Below, piece after piece: positions 11,701-20,572 of a stretch of 64,000 nucleotides of DNA. The translations under genes and the position numbers were made by a program. Each line of letters begins with the position of its first letter. Within the stretch, counting starts at the first letter, position 1. The notes beneath the pieces are model-generated. The model was given only the letters and a program-made list of their open reading frames with translations. It had not been told where the DNA came from and did no database searches. The stretch is from Nematostella vectensis (lineage: Eukaryota; Cnidaria; Anthozoa; Actiniaria; Edwardsiidae), in contig NC_064041.1 of the NCBI RefSeq assembly GCF_932526225.1, forward strand, positions 7,709,042-7,773,041. Direction: 5' to 3'.

Positions 11701-12715
11701 GAGTTTGCAGTTTATTGAAACCTGCAACAATAACCAGCAACTGTTGATTTTAAGCGAAACTTCAGATGAGGAGTGTGCTCAATGACAATCGATAAGTGGG
11801 TACAATGCTTTTGTAAGTACAGACGCTGGTCTCTAAGTCAGATAAATTTATCTACCGATAATTCCAATTCTGACTTTCCGGGAACTACCCCAGCTGTTCA
11901 GCAAATGAGATACAAAGGCCTATTTAGGCATGGGTACCTCCCAGGTATCACACACTATTTTGCCTGTTAACATTTCAATGGCAACCCCATATTTTTTCAG
12001 GTTTTTAGTTTTGAAATATCATATAGCTTCGAAGTGTTTTTTTTTTTTTTATCAAGAAAAGTCAATTAATATGGAAAAATTGTTTCTTGTGCTCTCTTTG
12101 AAAGTCGTATTTCTGATTTATTTTGGTATTAGCTGTGATGTTTGTTTGTTGTTGTTTATGGGATGTTGTGTCATTGTTATGTGGGTGTACAAACACCCTG
12201 AGCAATAATTGCCTAACATGCTTGGCAATAAGTCTCTGTTTGATTGGGGTTACAATCTGTGACAGCACTGGAATCAATCCAAATGTTTCTGCTTTAAGCT
12301 CCCAAGTATTATGTTTGTCTGAAAACCAGCATAGCTATACCACACACCAGACAAATATAATGATCTCCCTTGAAACCTCTCCTAAATATGAGATACTTTA
12401 TGATACAGCCTCATTGCTATATGTGCACTCATCGGTGGGCTAGCATGCACACACTAGAACTAATGGAACCTTGAATTTTTTTCCATGGTTTTATGGTCCA
12501 GGAGCTCAAAAAGAGCTTTGTTTGGTTCAGCACATGTGATAACCAGATCAATAAGACCATGTCTATCCTTCACAGGAATGCAGTGCTCATGTGCAGCATG
12601 GATCACACCAGCTTTCCAATTCCACAAAAACAGAATTGATGAGGCAGTGAGGTTAGCACCAGTCAGAGCCAATAGAGACCAACCAGCAAACAGAACTGGC
12701 CAAGATATTGGGTGA
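2743..12715 (+). CDS. DUSP12: DUSP12-type dual-specificity phosphatase, C-terminal zinc-binding half (5' end off window)
   Basis: Four phase-compatible exons: 2743-2842, 3834-4008, 4692-4740 and 12576-12715 (TGA stop). They encode the cysteine-rich C-terminal domain of DUSP12/YVH1: YKCKKCR at the end of exon 1, CTSLFIEPVEWMLSGLQG in exon 2, ICCPKCSARLGSFNWAG in exon 3, and MQCSCAAWITPAFQFHKN in exon 4. These CxxC and CxC motifs match the zinc-binding domain that links this phosphatase to ribosome biogenesis and stress responses in known members. Each exon has AG and GT borders, and phases 2/0/1 join cleanly. The catalytic HCxxGxxRS exons are not visible upstream, so they should lie left of position 1, which would put the integrase gene in an intron. 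The last intron is 7.8 kb and contains an antisense receptor gene and several transposons. Confidence 0.88.
3131..3290 (-). repeat. Dispersed repeat, copy 1 of a family shared with 14275-14430
   Basis: The reverse complement closely resembles 14275-14430: both have GCCAAAAAG(C/T)CGG(C/T)C, a TTTCTTAT(A/T)AAGG segment, a T-rich stretch, then ATGA(C/T)TGCACA and CCAATCC. The two copies are in opposite orientation in different introns. The class of element is unknown; no terminal repeats were identified. Confidence 0.6.
4265..4510. mobile_element. MITE with TTAA target duplication
   Basis: A 246-bp element begins AGCCGCATTGTCACCA and ends in the inverse, TGGTGACAATGCGGCT. Directly repeated TTAA lies on both sides (4261-4264 and 4511-4514). 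TTAA duplication is typical of piggyBac and Kolobok-type DNA transposons. There is no coding capacity, so it is non-autonomous. It lies in the DUSP12 intron between exons at 3834 and 4692. Confidence 0.8.
5493..6739. mobile_element. 1.25-kb terminal inverted repeat element with 10-bp target duplication
   Basis: The left end GGGTTTCCACAAAACGAAGAC and the right end, read inverted, GGGTGTCTACAAAACGAAGAC match, and similarity of the arms continues inward for about 170 bp (left to about 5665, right from about 6566). The 10-bp sequence AAGGATCGTC is repeated directly at 5483-5492 and 6740-6749. A 9-10-bp duplication and long arms suggest a Mutator-like (MULE) non-autonomous element. No transposase frame is visible inside. 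The right arm contains a long G run (about 6664-6676). A further hairpin is nested at 6261-6369. Confidence 0.8.
6261..6369. repeat. Perfect 30-bp inverted repeat with 49-bp loop
   Basis: Positions 6261-6290 and 6340-6369 are perfect reverse complements (AAACGCTCTCGCCATACCCT...). The loop itself holds partly complementary AACGTCTC and GAGACGTT. It is probably a short MITE nested inside the larger inverted-repeat element, or an internal hairpin of it. No transcript evidence can be seen. Confidence 0.85.
6987..7318. repeat. Tandem repeat, about 110-bp unit, 3 copies
   Basis: Three nearly identical copies begin CAACAAATA(G/T)AATCCTTCAACC at 6987, 7099 and 7209 and end with GTTATTTTGTATCCAAAAGC. 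They differ by A-run length and a few substitutions, so the amplification is recent. Non-coding, in the long DUSP12 intron. Confidence 0.9.
8262..8515 (-). pseudogene. Two tandem copies of the 3' end of the adjacent receptor gene
   Basis: Directly downstream of the receptor stop, two copies of its TM7 segment recur (about 8411-8503, then 8290-8372). Each starts after a TTTCAG acceptor-like site and reads ISFLNSAPNLFVYAI(M/V)KS. The nearer copy ends IDLKKM and a stop; the farther loses frame in the helix 8 region. No earlier receptor segments are present, so these are 3'-end duplications, not whole genes. They might serve as alternative last exons, but the main frame has no good matching phase-0 donor, so decayed duplication is more likely. 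Confidence 0.65.
8543..9490 (-). CDS. Class A (rhodopsin-like) G-protein-coupled receptor, intronless
   Basis: An orphan-type receptor of 315 aa starting at ATG 9490 (MANETFNPY, with an N-glycosylation site). Seven hydrophobic segments are visible. TM1 has GNALVVY, TM2 has LGIADLLVG, TM3 ends LTLDRYIAVVHP (intact DRY), TM4 has a central Trp, TM5 has FTILPN and TM7 has SAPNFFVYA. A basic linker (KEKRQERRRHK) precedes TM6. Two activation-switch motifs deviate: TM6 has CNSIYLYW in place of CWxP, and TM7 has NFFVY in place of NPxxY, so the Pro is lost. C168-type extracellular bridging cannot be assigned by eye. It resembles the expanded intronless class A receptors of anthozoans; the ligand is unknown. 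It lies antisense in the last DUSP12 intron. An in-frame GTG at 9544 is not a credible start. Confidence 0.9.
   Translation of the reverse strand: MANETFNPYATFFLSVDVWFWVVHGIITIITVLGNALVVYILCSRKNLLNQESPNGRIILSLGIADLLVGVFNWPAFLTCIYGTSCGKTVWAFITFFVNVTTNLSVTNLCLLTLDRYIAVVHPFSHIPFTRQTNIVIALFWFIPFLTEIPHLFELLNVIVISTLAYRLSYIIIFTILPNIFMCYAYTKIGLVLFKHHKQINAQHSVNARDGGENSMSNTLKTGESAAGKEKRQERRRHKDIAAVGMVVAIFLVCNSIYLYWLGCNYIVSSCVGSNGVTIAAALTSFLNSAPNFFVYAIMKSDFRKELKKMFKFFK
10391..10542. mobile_element. Hairpin MITE, family copy 1 (second copy at 56423-56605)
   Basis: The ends AGCCCTGTGCAAACTGCGCC and, inverted, (A)GCCCCGTGCAAACTGGCGAA pair, with a further internal pairing around GACAAAG...CTTTGTC. The sequence is clearly related to 56423-56605, which has the same ends and the same GACTGACTATAGGACAAAG core. 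Non-autonomous; target duplication not resolved. Confidence 0.75.
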
Positions 12716-12829
12716 TAATTTTTCTAGTGTGGACGTTTTGTAAATAAATATAGACTTTAATAAACAGTTTTTTAATACTTTGACTAATTTTGGTGCTTTC
12801 ATTAAAACAACATACTTCTCATTATGTTA

Positions 12830-15164
12830 CTAACCTATTATACATACACATCTATTCATTGGTACGTCATCTACCTGGGCCAATATCTTTGAATTTATAC
12901 CAAGCATATTAATGCCCCCGAACTTTTCCTTCAGATCAGTGTCTTCCCCCCTTATGATTACCTGAGAACATGGATCAATGTCATGGTATTCTCCAAAGCT
13001 GTCTCTCACTTTGACATGTGATACATTTGAACCATTATTATTTAAGTCTAGCTTTGGTGAACAAGAACCAGTTTCCTGATTAGATTCCCGCCTTAGTTGA
13101 ACTGCATCTGTCCTTCTCTTAAGTGCTCTCACCAACAACCTAGATGCCTGATTCTTGGATATAGGCTTTAACCCAGACAATGTCACCTCAGACACTGCTT
13201 GCTTTTTTTCTGTTACATAACCTGGAATAACTTCATCTGCAATATTCAACCATTCAGTATCTGTTGTTGTGTTGTGTGTTAGTTTTCTTGCTAAAATAAG
13301 GGTGGATAGTGAAGCTATTTTTTTTGAAATTTCAGTGACTTCTCCTTTATGTAGAACTTCTTTGGCTATAGCACCATTTGTAAGCAAGTTGTTGTGCACA
13401 TTTTCTGTCAGTTCATCCATTGTTTGTGGAATTCTGGTTCTCTTTCTACCCCAGCTGTACCACTGCTCACATAAAAAATCCCTGCAGTGGGGGACAAAAA
13501 TATCTAGAAACAACTCCTCCACAATGCACTTCTTGATAACCTGTAAAAAAAGATAGTGAGGTACAAAAAAACCATCAAAATCCGAGAGAGGGTTATCTAT
13601 ATTTAAACAAAACTCCAGCCTTTACATTTTTAAAGAGGAAAAATGGTTCACACATCAGGAATAACATAACCTCCACTCAGTAAGACTTTTGATTTGTCGG
13701 AAATTGCCCAATTTGGGCGAAATTGCTACTTTTTCATAATCTATGGCAACAATCATATCTCAAGAAAGGTTCATCTACTACCAAAAAATACTAAATCTAA
13801 ATTTCGTTTTACATTATGCAATGAATCTCATTAAAATTAAAATAAATACCTTAGGGATACTCGCAGCCCTTGGCACTTGTAAGTATTGTCCCCCTGTTGC
13901 ATACACCATAGCATTAAATGTATCCCTTTGAATTGGGGTAGCATGGTCCTTCTCGATGGCATATAAGACCACGCCCTTCGCAGCTAACATGTGGCATGAA
14001 ATCAGTGGGTCAACTTCAAGCAGATCTTCTAGCTTTCTCTCCATTTCTGATTTATCCTTGTCAGAACTGGTTTTGTTGTTGGCTTTTATCTTATTCAACT
14101 GTTCATTTGTCAAAGTTTCATTGTTTGTTAACCTCTCTTGAGAAAAGTCTTCTATGAAGGGAAGCATGTCACCTATAGGTAGAAACATAAAATTTTAGTT
14201 TGAGGGTTAAGGGGAAACCAAATTGGTTTTCCAGCATTATTACTTATATAAGCACTGTGGTGCTTATTTAATTTTCCATGTATAACAGGCGGGGTGCAAA
14301 AAGTGTGTGCACCCCCTCATGGTGGCCAAAAAGCGGCCTATTTCTTATTAAGGGATCTTCATACACTATTCTTTTTTCAAATGATATATATGACTGCACA
14401 ACCCCCTCGGCCAATCCTGGGAACACCAGGTGGGGCAGGGGGTGCATATTTCCAAATCTCTGTTATCTCTTGACAAAGTGGTTTTTACAACGTGCAAGGA
14501 GTACAATTTAGCCCAGAATACCATATCAAAACAAGCTTTAAATGTAAAATGTTGAGTGGTGGGTTGTTCTTTTCATTTCCTTTCATTTTTCAATAAATAA
14601 TAGTATTTAGCAAAAACTATTCAAAGCAGACAGTATTCATTACTTTCCTACCAATGTACTAGTTATCAAAGTCTATAAAGTGGAACACATTTAGGCGAGG
14701 AAATTTTTCAAGGCAGGGCTATAGCAGGGGGTAGGGCACTGTAAGTATGTGCCCCCCCCCCCCCCCCCACCCGACCAGTACGGGATGGCTGTGCACCCAA
14801 TATTTAAAAAATATAGAAAATGGTAAAATGAGATCGTACCGATATAGAAGCACAGTTTCACAGCCTTTTCGCGGTAATCTAGCAAAGCCGCTCGATGTAT
14901 AGGGTTTCCCTGTGTCTCGACGGCACTGCTACAAGTTTCTCTGGGTTCCATTACCAAAATATCTGAGCTTCGAAACATAGAAGTTTGACAGAAAAACGCC
15001 ATACGATTCAAAGAACTCTCGAAGCGATTGGTAAATCGGATTGTAGCTATCCTGGCATGGTGGAAAACTTTGGCAAAATCTGCCTTTAAATGGTTATAAG
15101 ATCGCTGGACACATCTTTTTGGTCCCAAGATAAAAACAATATCCATCTCGTTTTCTCCCGCCAT
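12830..15164 (-). CDS. VWA-like domain protein, three exons
   Basis: Exons are 15164-14840, 14172-13850 and 13540-12830 with GT-AG borders and phases 1 and 0, giving 452 aa from ATG 15164 (MAGENEMDIVFILG). The fold of a von Willebrand factor A domain is suggested by an initial strand (DIVFILG), a helix, RIATIRFTNRF, then VVLYAIEKDHATPIQRDTFN and MVYATGGQYLQVP...PKVIKKC, a signature of VWA domains in alpha-kinase-like and bacterial-type proteins. The metal-site DxSxS is absent (GPKRCVQRS occupies that place), so metal-dependent ligand binding is doubtful. A charged insert (about residues 115-155) is rich in Lys and Glu. The C-terminal 200 residues carry no motif I recognise. No signal peptide or membrane segment is visible, so it is probably intracellular. 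Function unknown. Confidence 0.75.
14275..14430 (+). repeat. Dispersed repeat, copy 2 (see 3131-3290)
   Basis: Inverse-oriented relative of 3131-3290, sharing the GCCAAAAAGCGGCC to CCAATCC segment. It lies just upstream of the second exon of the VWA-like gene, within its first intron. No coding sequence. Confidence 0.6.
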
Positions 15165-15874
15165 TTTGCAGCGAAGGTATAAACTTTACCAAGAATTTTG
15201 CCTCTCTGATTTTCGGTACGTAAAAATTTCTCGGTTCCGTAGCGCACGAAGCCACAGTCGAATCTTTAACAACGTTTGATAACACCTTTCTATTATATAG
15301 CATTTTCGCTGAGGTTTTCATTTCACAGTTTTGCATCATCTTTAGGACAAAAGTTGCACCACAACATAGAAACCGGAAGTTGATTATCCTACACAGGGAG
15401 ACCGTCACGATACCACAGGTATCCTGATGGTGGAAAAGAAATGGTCTTTCCTTGCCGTTATGGCCCCCACCAGCTCAGAATATTTCCTTTTCTGGAAACA
15501 CAAATACGGCGGCCTAAATGGATTATGACGTCATCATTCAAGCCCCTCGCCTTTTACCGCCGGAAAGATATATTTTTCGCTTTAAAAGCTTTTTCCCGTC
15601 GAGTTTTTGCAATTTTAGAGCAGCCAGTGTGTTAGGTCATCTTTCTAAGATATCTCGTGCAAAGCTTCGAAGCGATGGAGTAAAAATATGGAAGATGGTG
15701 AGTATTTATTCGAAGGGAATGGGAGCTCTGCAGCGCTATGTTTGACCGATTTCGAACCCAAACACATGTAGAAATTTGCCAAGATCTCTCTACAATAATT
15801 TTTCTGGGCTTAGAAAAAAATTATTCTGAGAATAAGGAGTTATGTAGCTTTAGAAATCGGTATGTCTCTATATG

Positions 15875-16121
15875 TCGCCCCATGACAGGTAATCCGGAAT
15901 CCGGGATCCATGAAAAAATGAGATATGGGATCCGGAATCCATGAAAAAAAATGAGATATGGAATCCGGAATCCATGAAAAAATGAGATATGGAATCCGGA
16001 ATCCATGAAAAAATGAGATATGGAATCCGGAATCCATGCTGCTGGGATCCGGAATCCACGAGAAAAAACCCACATGGAATCCGGAATCCAGAACCCTATT
16101 GGAGAACCTGTCATGGGGCGA
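15875..16121 (+). mobile_element. TIR element with minisatellite core, copy A
   Basis: A 247-bp element starts with TCGCCCCATGACAGGT and ends with its exact inverse. TATATG is directly repeated on both sides (15869-15874 and 16122-16127). The core is about six units of a repeat built on GGAATCCATGAAAAAATGAGATAT with GGATCC variants. It has no transposase, so it is a MITE-like element carrying a satellite. The protein frames over it are only repeat translations. Confidence 0.85.
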
Positions 16122-16364
16122 TATATGGGACGCGACGCCAGTTGCTGGGACGTTTGGTTCTTTAAACAATTTCGTGTTGAGCTCTGCACATCACCGACAT
16201 AAGTATAGGAAACAAGGACCCTTCCCTTCACTGTCAAGTGGACTGCTTCGTTTGATAGCTAGCCTAGCCGTATTTATTGCTATCATTTTTTTTTTTGCTT
16301 TTTCTGGCTGATTTTAAAACCAGAAAGCTTATACAGCGCTGACAAAATTTATTATTGAATAGCT

Positions 16365-16630
16365 TCGCCCCATGACAGGTTCTCCAATAGGGTTCTGGAT
16401 TCCGGATCCAAGTGTGTGGATTCCGGATTCCATGTGGATTTTTTCTCGTGGATTCCGGATCCCAGCAGCATGGATTTCGGATTCCATATCTCATTTTTTC
16501 ATGGATTCCGGATTCCATATCTCATTTTTTCATGGATTCCGGATTCCATATCTCATTTTTTCATGGATTCCGGATCCCATATCTCATTTTTTCATGGATT
16601 CCGGATTCCGGATTACCTGTCATGGGGCGA
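16365..16630 (-). mobile_element. TIR element with minisatellite core, copy B (inverted)
   Basis: Same family as copy A, in the opposite orientation, 266 bp, with the same 16-bp terminal inverted repeats. AATAGCT is directly repeated at 16358-16364 and 16631-16637. It has one extra core block (around GGATCCAAGTGTGTGG). The distinct target duplications show two separate insertions rather than one palindromic duplication. The 243 bp between the two copies are ordinary AT-rich DNA. Confidence 0.85.
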
Positions 16631-16639
16631 AATAGCTAA

Positions 16640-18742
16640 ATTGAGTAAAAATAAAATAAAATTAGTATGTGAGGCTGTAGTTTGTTGGCTCCTCTGCAAT
16701 AAGGCCATCATAAAGAATAAACTTTCTATCTTTCTTTTAAATATTTGCTTTATTTGTTCAAGCTATGTGTTATTGACTATTACACTTTTTGACAGTATGG
16801 TTACAAATTGACCCCTCAGTTCTGTAGCACTGTCAAGAAAATAGGGGGGACCCCCTTCGTATTTAAAAGACAATGCTTGAAGAACGCTGCTTGGTGGACA
16901 AATGGTCTGAGATTATATGGCTTTCAACATTAATGGAGATTTGCACCCCAGTCTCTGCCACGGCCCTGCTCCTGGTCCATGGACCCCTTGTTGAAAATAG
17001 GTTTCTAATAATAATAACATGTTTTCTAGCGAGGGAAAGTTTTCTACTTCTAGTATGATCCGAGTATAAACCAAGAACATGGATGAAGGTTGGTTAAAAA
17101 GTTTCTATGTATTAAATCCCCAGAACTAACACAGTATTATACTTCTGGGTTTTTTAATTTGCACTAAAACATAATATAAGACAGCATATTGTGCATTCAA
17201 AAGGTGCAATAGGCTTTTGGAATGAGAGGGGATCTATGATTATTTCACATCACTTTTATGTATGGTACTTGATTGTAAAAATTGTATGATTGGACAAATT
17301 GTGTCCACTTTTCTCCCATGACAGAAAATTTTCTACCAGAAAGAATTCAAATCATTAGAATTCTGTTGGAGTAAAATTGTTTAGGAGAAGAATGATAAGC
17401 TCATGCCATTTATAACATAACATGTGTCCACTGCATATCTTTGGGATTGAACATTTTACCAACAGGCCAGTTTATTTTGGGGATGGCAAGTGTCCATCCT
17501 TTTTGGGTGTATGAAATGTTGAGCTCTGTTGGACCATTCCATTATGTTTTGAATACTGCCCCCCTTCCAACCCACCCCTGGGCAATTATCCCTCTAACCT
17601 TCAAGGCATATAAATGAAGCCCATTCAGCCTTTCGGCTATCAAGTCATAGCCCATTCATGCTCTAGGGACATTGTCAAATATTTAAATTCAAGAGTTATA
17701 CACAAGATGGGCTGGTTGGTACAAGCCAAGCAAAAAAAAATTCAAACTGTGACTTCTTTTTGTTTTATTTGATATTCTGTGTTCCACATGCTTTTTGCGT
17801 GTAAGAGATGAGATGATTTTAGCTTATACCACTATTAAGTCATTAAAACAAATATGAAATACTGTATGTGTCAAGTCATTTTCTGCAGTGGCTGATCCAG
17901 GTGTGGTTCTGTGGTCCAATCATTTTTAAGCACAAAGCTATTGTAATAGTTTTCCCAAATTGAACCACCTTTGAAAAATTCTAGACCCCCATTGAGCTTT
18001 TAAAACCGCCTGCACAAGGCAATTTGAATACTAAATGTTCAGGATGGACCGACAAACTCGGACGGGCTGCATATATAACATATTGAGACTAAACACAACA
18101 CACCGTAAGGTATGTACTTATGCATGCATTATGAGCTTCGGAGGACGCAACGAAAACCATTTGCAGTACTAAGTAGTCAACTCCAGGGTCAAGAACTCAT
18201 GCCTGCTTGTCACCGTTAGTTGTGCCTTCGAATTCCAGTATAGTTACGCTTCCAAGCTGTAATTCAATCGTGATGGCCATCACCCTCGCCGTCATCTATT
18301 GACTATAGCGAATTGGACTTTCCCACCGAACATAGCCACTCGAAATATGAATTTTACTACATCTTTGCACCCAAGGCTTTTTCTACAAGTCTTTCAAGTT
18401 TTGATACGTCTAAAACCCTACCAAAAAGCAGAAAGATACTGTTTTATGCTCTCATTCTCGTCTCTGTATGGCCGCCATGTTTCTTTACTTAGGTCAAGCA
18501 AGTGTTATGACGTCAACTTACAATTTCATCTGTGATTGGTTGTTTCAATGTTTTGATGCCTCGAATGTCAAAACAAATAAGTGTTTCCAGAAAAGTAAAT
18601 ATTCTGAGCTGACCACTATGGGCTGTTTGTACTCTACATAATTCACACTCTCTCTCTCTATATATATTAATCATTGGTTGTTTGTACTCTACATAGTTCG
18701 CACTCTCCCTATACATTTGTTTTTGCTGTCATGCATAGGCGC
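16640..18742. other. Intergenic, no supported gene
   Basis: AT-rich sequence with many stops in all frames. A short segment around 18570-18605 (GTTTCCAGAAAA(G)TAAATATTCTGAGCT) resembles the inverse of 15475-15510, so a dispersed repeat is present at both places. An AAACATGGCGGCC on the minus strand at about 18477 looks like a start context but is followed by a stop after eight codons. Confidence 0.5.
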
Positions 18743-18745
18743 TTA

Positions 18746-19300
18746 GGGAGCGGTCATTAATGGCTAATTGCATTTTATCAGCACCGTGGGGGTTGAGGAT
18801 ATAAGTATTCATACCCCCCTCAGCCAATTACTGGTGGGGGGGGGATTTTTTCAAAACCCTGGGCTAAAAAATTTTGCCCCCCCCCCTCAAACCCAAGCCC
18901 AAAAAATCGTGACCCCCCTTAGACCGGAAAAAATTGCAAACCCCCCCCCCCCACACACACACACACACACACACACATCGAAAATTTTAACAAAGACATT
19001 TGAGCCCAGGTTTTGTTCAACTGATTTGAACGGGCAGCTTTGTCTGTCAGTCATAAGAGGGTTACTCAAAATTTATTTATATAAAGACAAGATTGGTACC
19101 TGAACAATATGGAACTAGATATACAATTGTAGGAAAAATTAGTAGGAAAAAATAAATTCAAACCAGACTTAAATTCGACGCCCAAAAAAATGTGACCCCC
19201 TTTAATAACAGCCCAAAAAATGTGATCCCCCTAAATCCGCGCCCCAAAAAACGTAGCCCCCCCTACATATCCCCCCCCCCAGTAATTAATGACCGCTCCC
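18746..19300. mobile_element. TIR element with TTA target duplication (PIF/Harbinger-like, non-autonomous)
   Basis: Ends are GGGAGCGGTCATTAAT and its inverse ATTAATGACCGCTCCC, flanked by TTA on both sides (18743-18745 and 19301-19303). A 3-bp TTA/TAA duplication and ends starting in GG are typical of PIF/Harbinger elements. The inside is rich in C runs and contains an (AC)n microsatellite at about 18952-18977. No transposase. Confidence 0.75.
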
Positions 19301-19544
19301 TTATAGCCGAGGCGCTTATTTTCGCGAGTCAGCACGTAGTCTACACGTAGCTAAGGCGCTTACACTGACAATCTCGTTCCCAAAGCCGAAGTACCTTTGT
19401 GCTAGCAACACAAACCCTTGTACATGTAGGTCATTCAAATATGTTTCACTATGATGTCCCAAACCCTAAACATTATCTAATTATAGTGAACCAATTATGA
19501 AGGATCTAAGCTTGCACCTTGCCACTGGCACAATGGTACGTGGG

Positions 19545-19790
19545 CCCTGAGGGATGGAAGTTTGTCGAAATGTTATACCCTAAGGGATGGAAGTTGGTCG
19601 AGATGTTATACCCTAAGGGATGGAAGTTGGTCGAGATGTTATACCCTAAGGGATGGAAGTTGGTCGAGATGTTATACCCTAAGGGATGTAAGTTGGTCGA
19701 GATGTTATATCCTAAGGGATGGAAGTTGGTCGAAATGTTATATCCTAAGGGATGGAAGTTGGTCGAAATGTTTTATCCTATGGTGGGACG
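19545..19790. repeat. 33-bp minisatellite, about 7-8 copies
   Basis: The unit GGATGGAAGTTGGTCGAGATGTTATACCCTAAG is repeated head to tail. As a multiple of three it yields long open frames that simply repeat GWKLVEMLYPK or its frameshifted forms. There is no start context, splice signal or conserved domain, so it is not treated as coding. A long C run follows at 19826-19845. Confidence 0.85.
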
Positions 19791-20572
19791 ATCACCCCCG
19801 TCTACTTTTCTGAAGAGTCACACCCCCCCCCCCCCCCCCCCCCCCATTCACGGGTAAAATAGATGACAGCTTTGCAAATAAGGCAAAATCTCTCAAGTCA
19901 CATAAAATAGGGAATCGAAATGAATTCTAGCTATCGGGAGATAAAAAAAAATGTAAAAATGCAGTAAATATGAAAAAGAAAGTCTAAATTAAAAAAAATG
20001 GCGTTTGGGTTAATGTAGGTAAGAAAAAAGCCGGGGCAGGGATATTCAGACGTCATTTTTATGATATAGTTATTTTGTTGGTTAAAAGCAGGTATTCGCA
20101 CCAGGGCACATGGTGTGGGTAAAAAAAAAGGGGGAAGGGGGGTATTGAAAAGGCTGTATATTTAGCTTTTCACTCGTTTTTCTAAAACCGCAAGGATAAA
20201 TGACAAAACATTGCATGTGTTACTGTTTATTTTTGCTTTAATTTTGTTTTCTCTGTACATATTTTTATAGTATTTACTAGTGAACTATATTTCCTGACTA
20301 TGGCCACGTGACACATTGTCATATGATCATGACGATACTCCAGCCACAGCTATCAATATTTGTTCACTATTTACAGCTCATTCTCTATTGAATTTCATAA
20401 ATATAAAGCATCATCAACATAGTTACAGGTCAGTACGGTCCAAATATACTTGTAGTTGTTTATTCTTAAGGAGACTTAGTCAGCAAAACCTTGGTTGTAG
20501 TTTTTCAATCGATATTTGAATACAAATTATGTGAATCTCGAAATAATCTGAGAACAAACTTTAATACTTTAA

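Noticed and set aside
15441-15745. Overlapping plus-strand frames upstream of the VWA-like gene
   Set aside because: A part is a dispersed repeat also seen near 18.57 kb; no domain or splice structure.
15821-16639. Several 60-138-residue open frames rich in SISHFF and WIPDSGF motifs
   Set aside because: They are translations of the satellite core of the two TIR elements on both strands; no start context or family.
18430-18480. AAACATGGCGGCC start-like site on the minus strand
   Set aside because: Frame stops after eight codons and no donor is present.
19519-19857. 112-residue frame repeating GWKLVEMLYPK
   Set aside because: A 33-bp minisatellite keeps any frame open; all frames look similar and no gene signals flank it.
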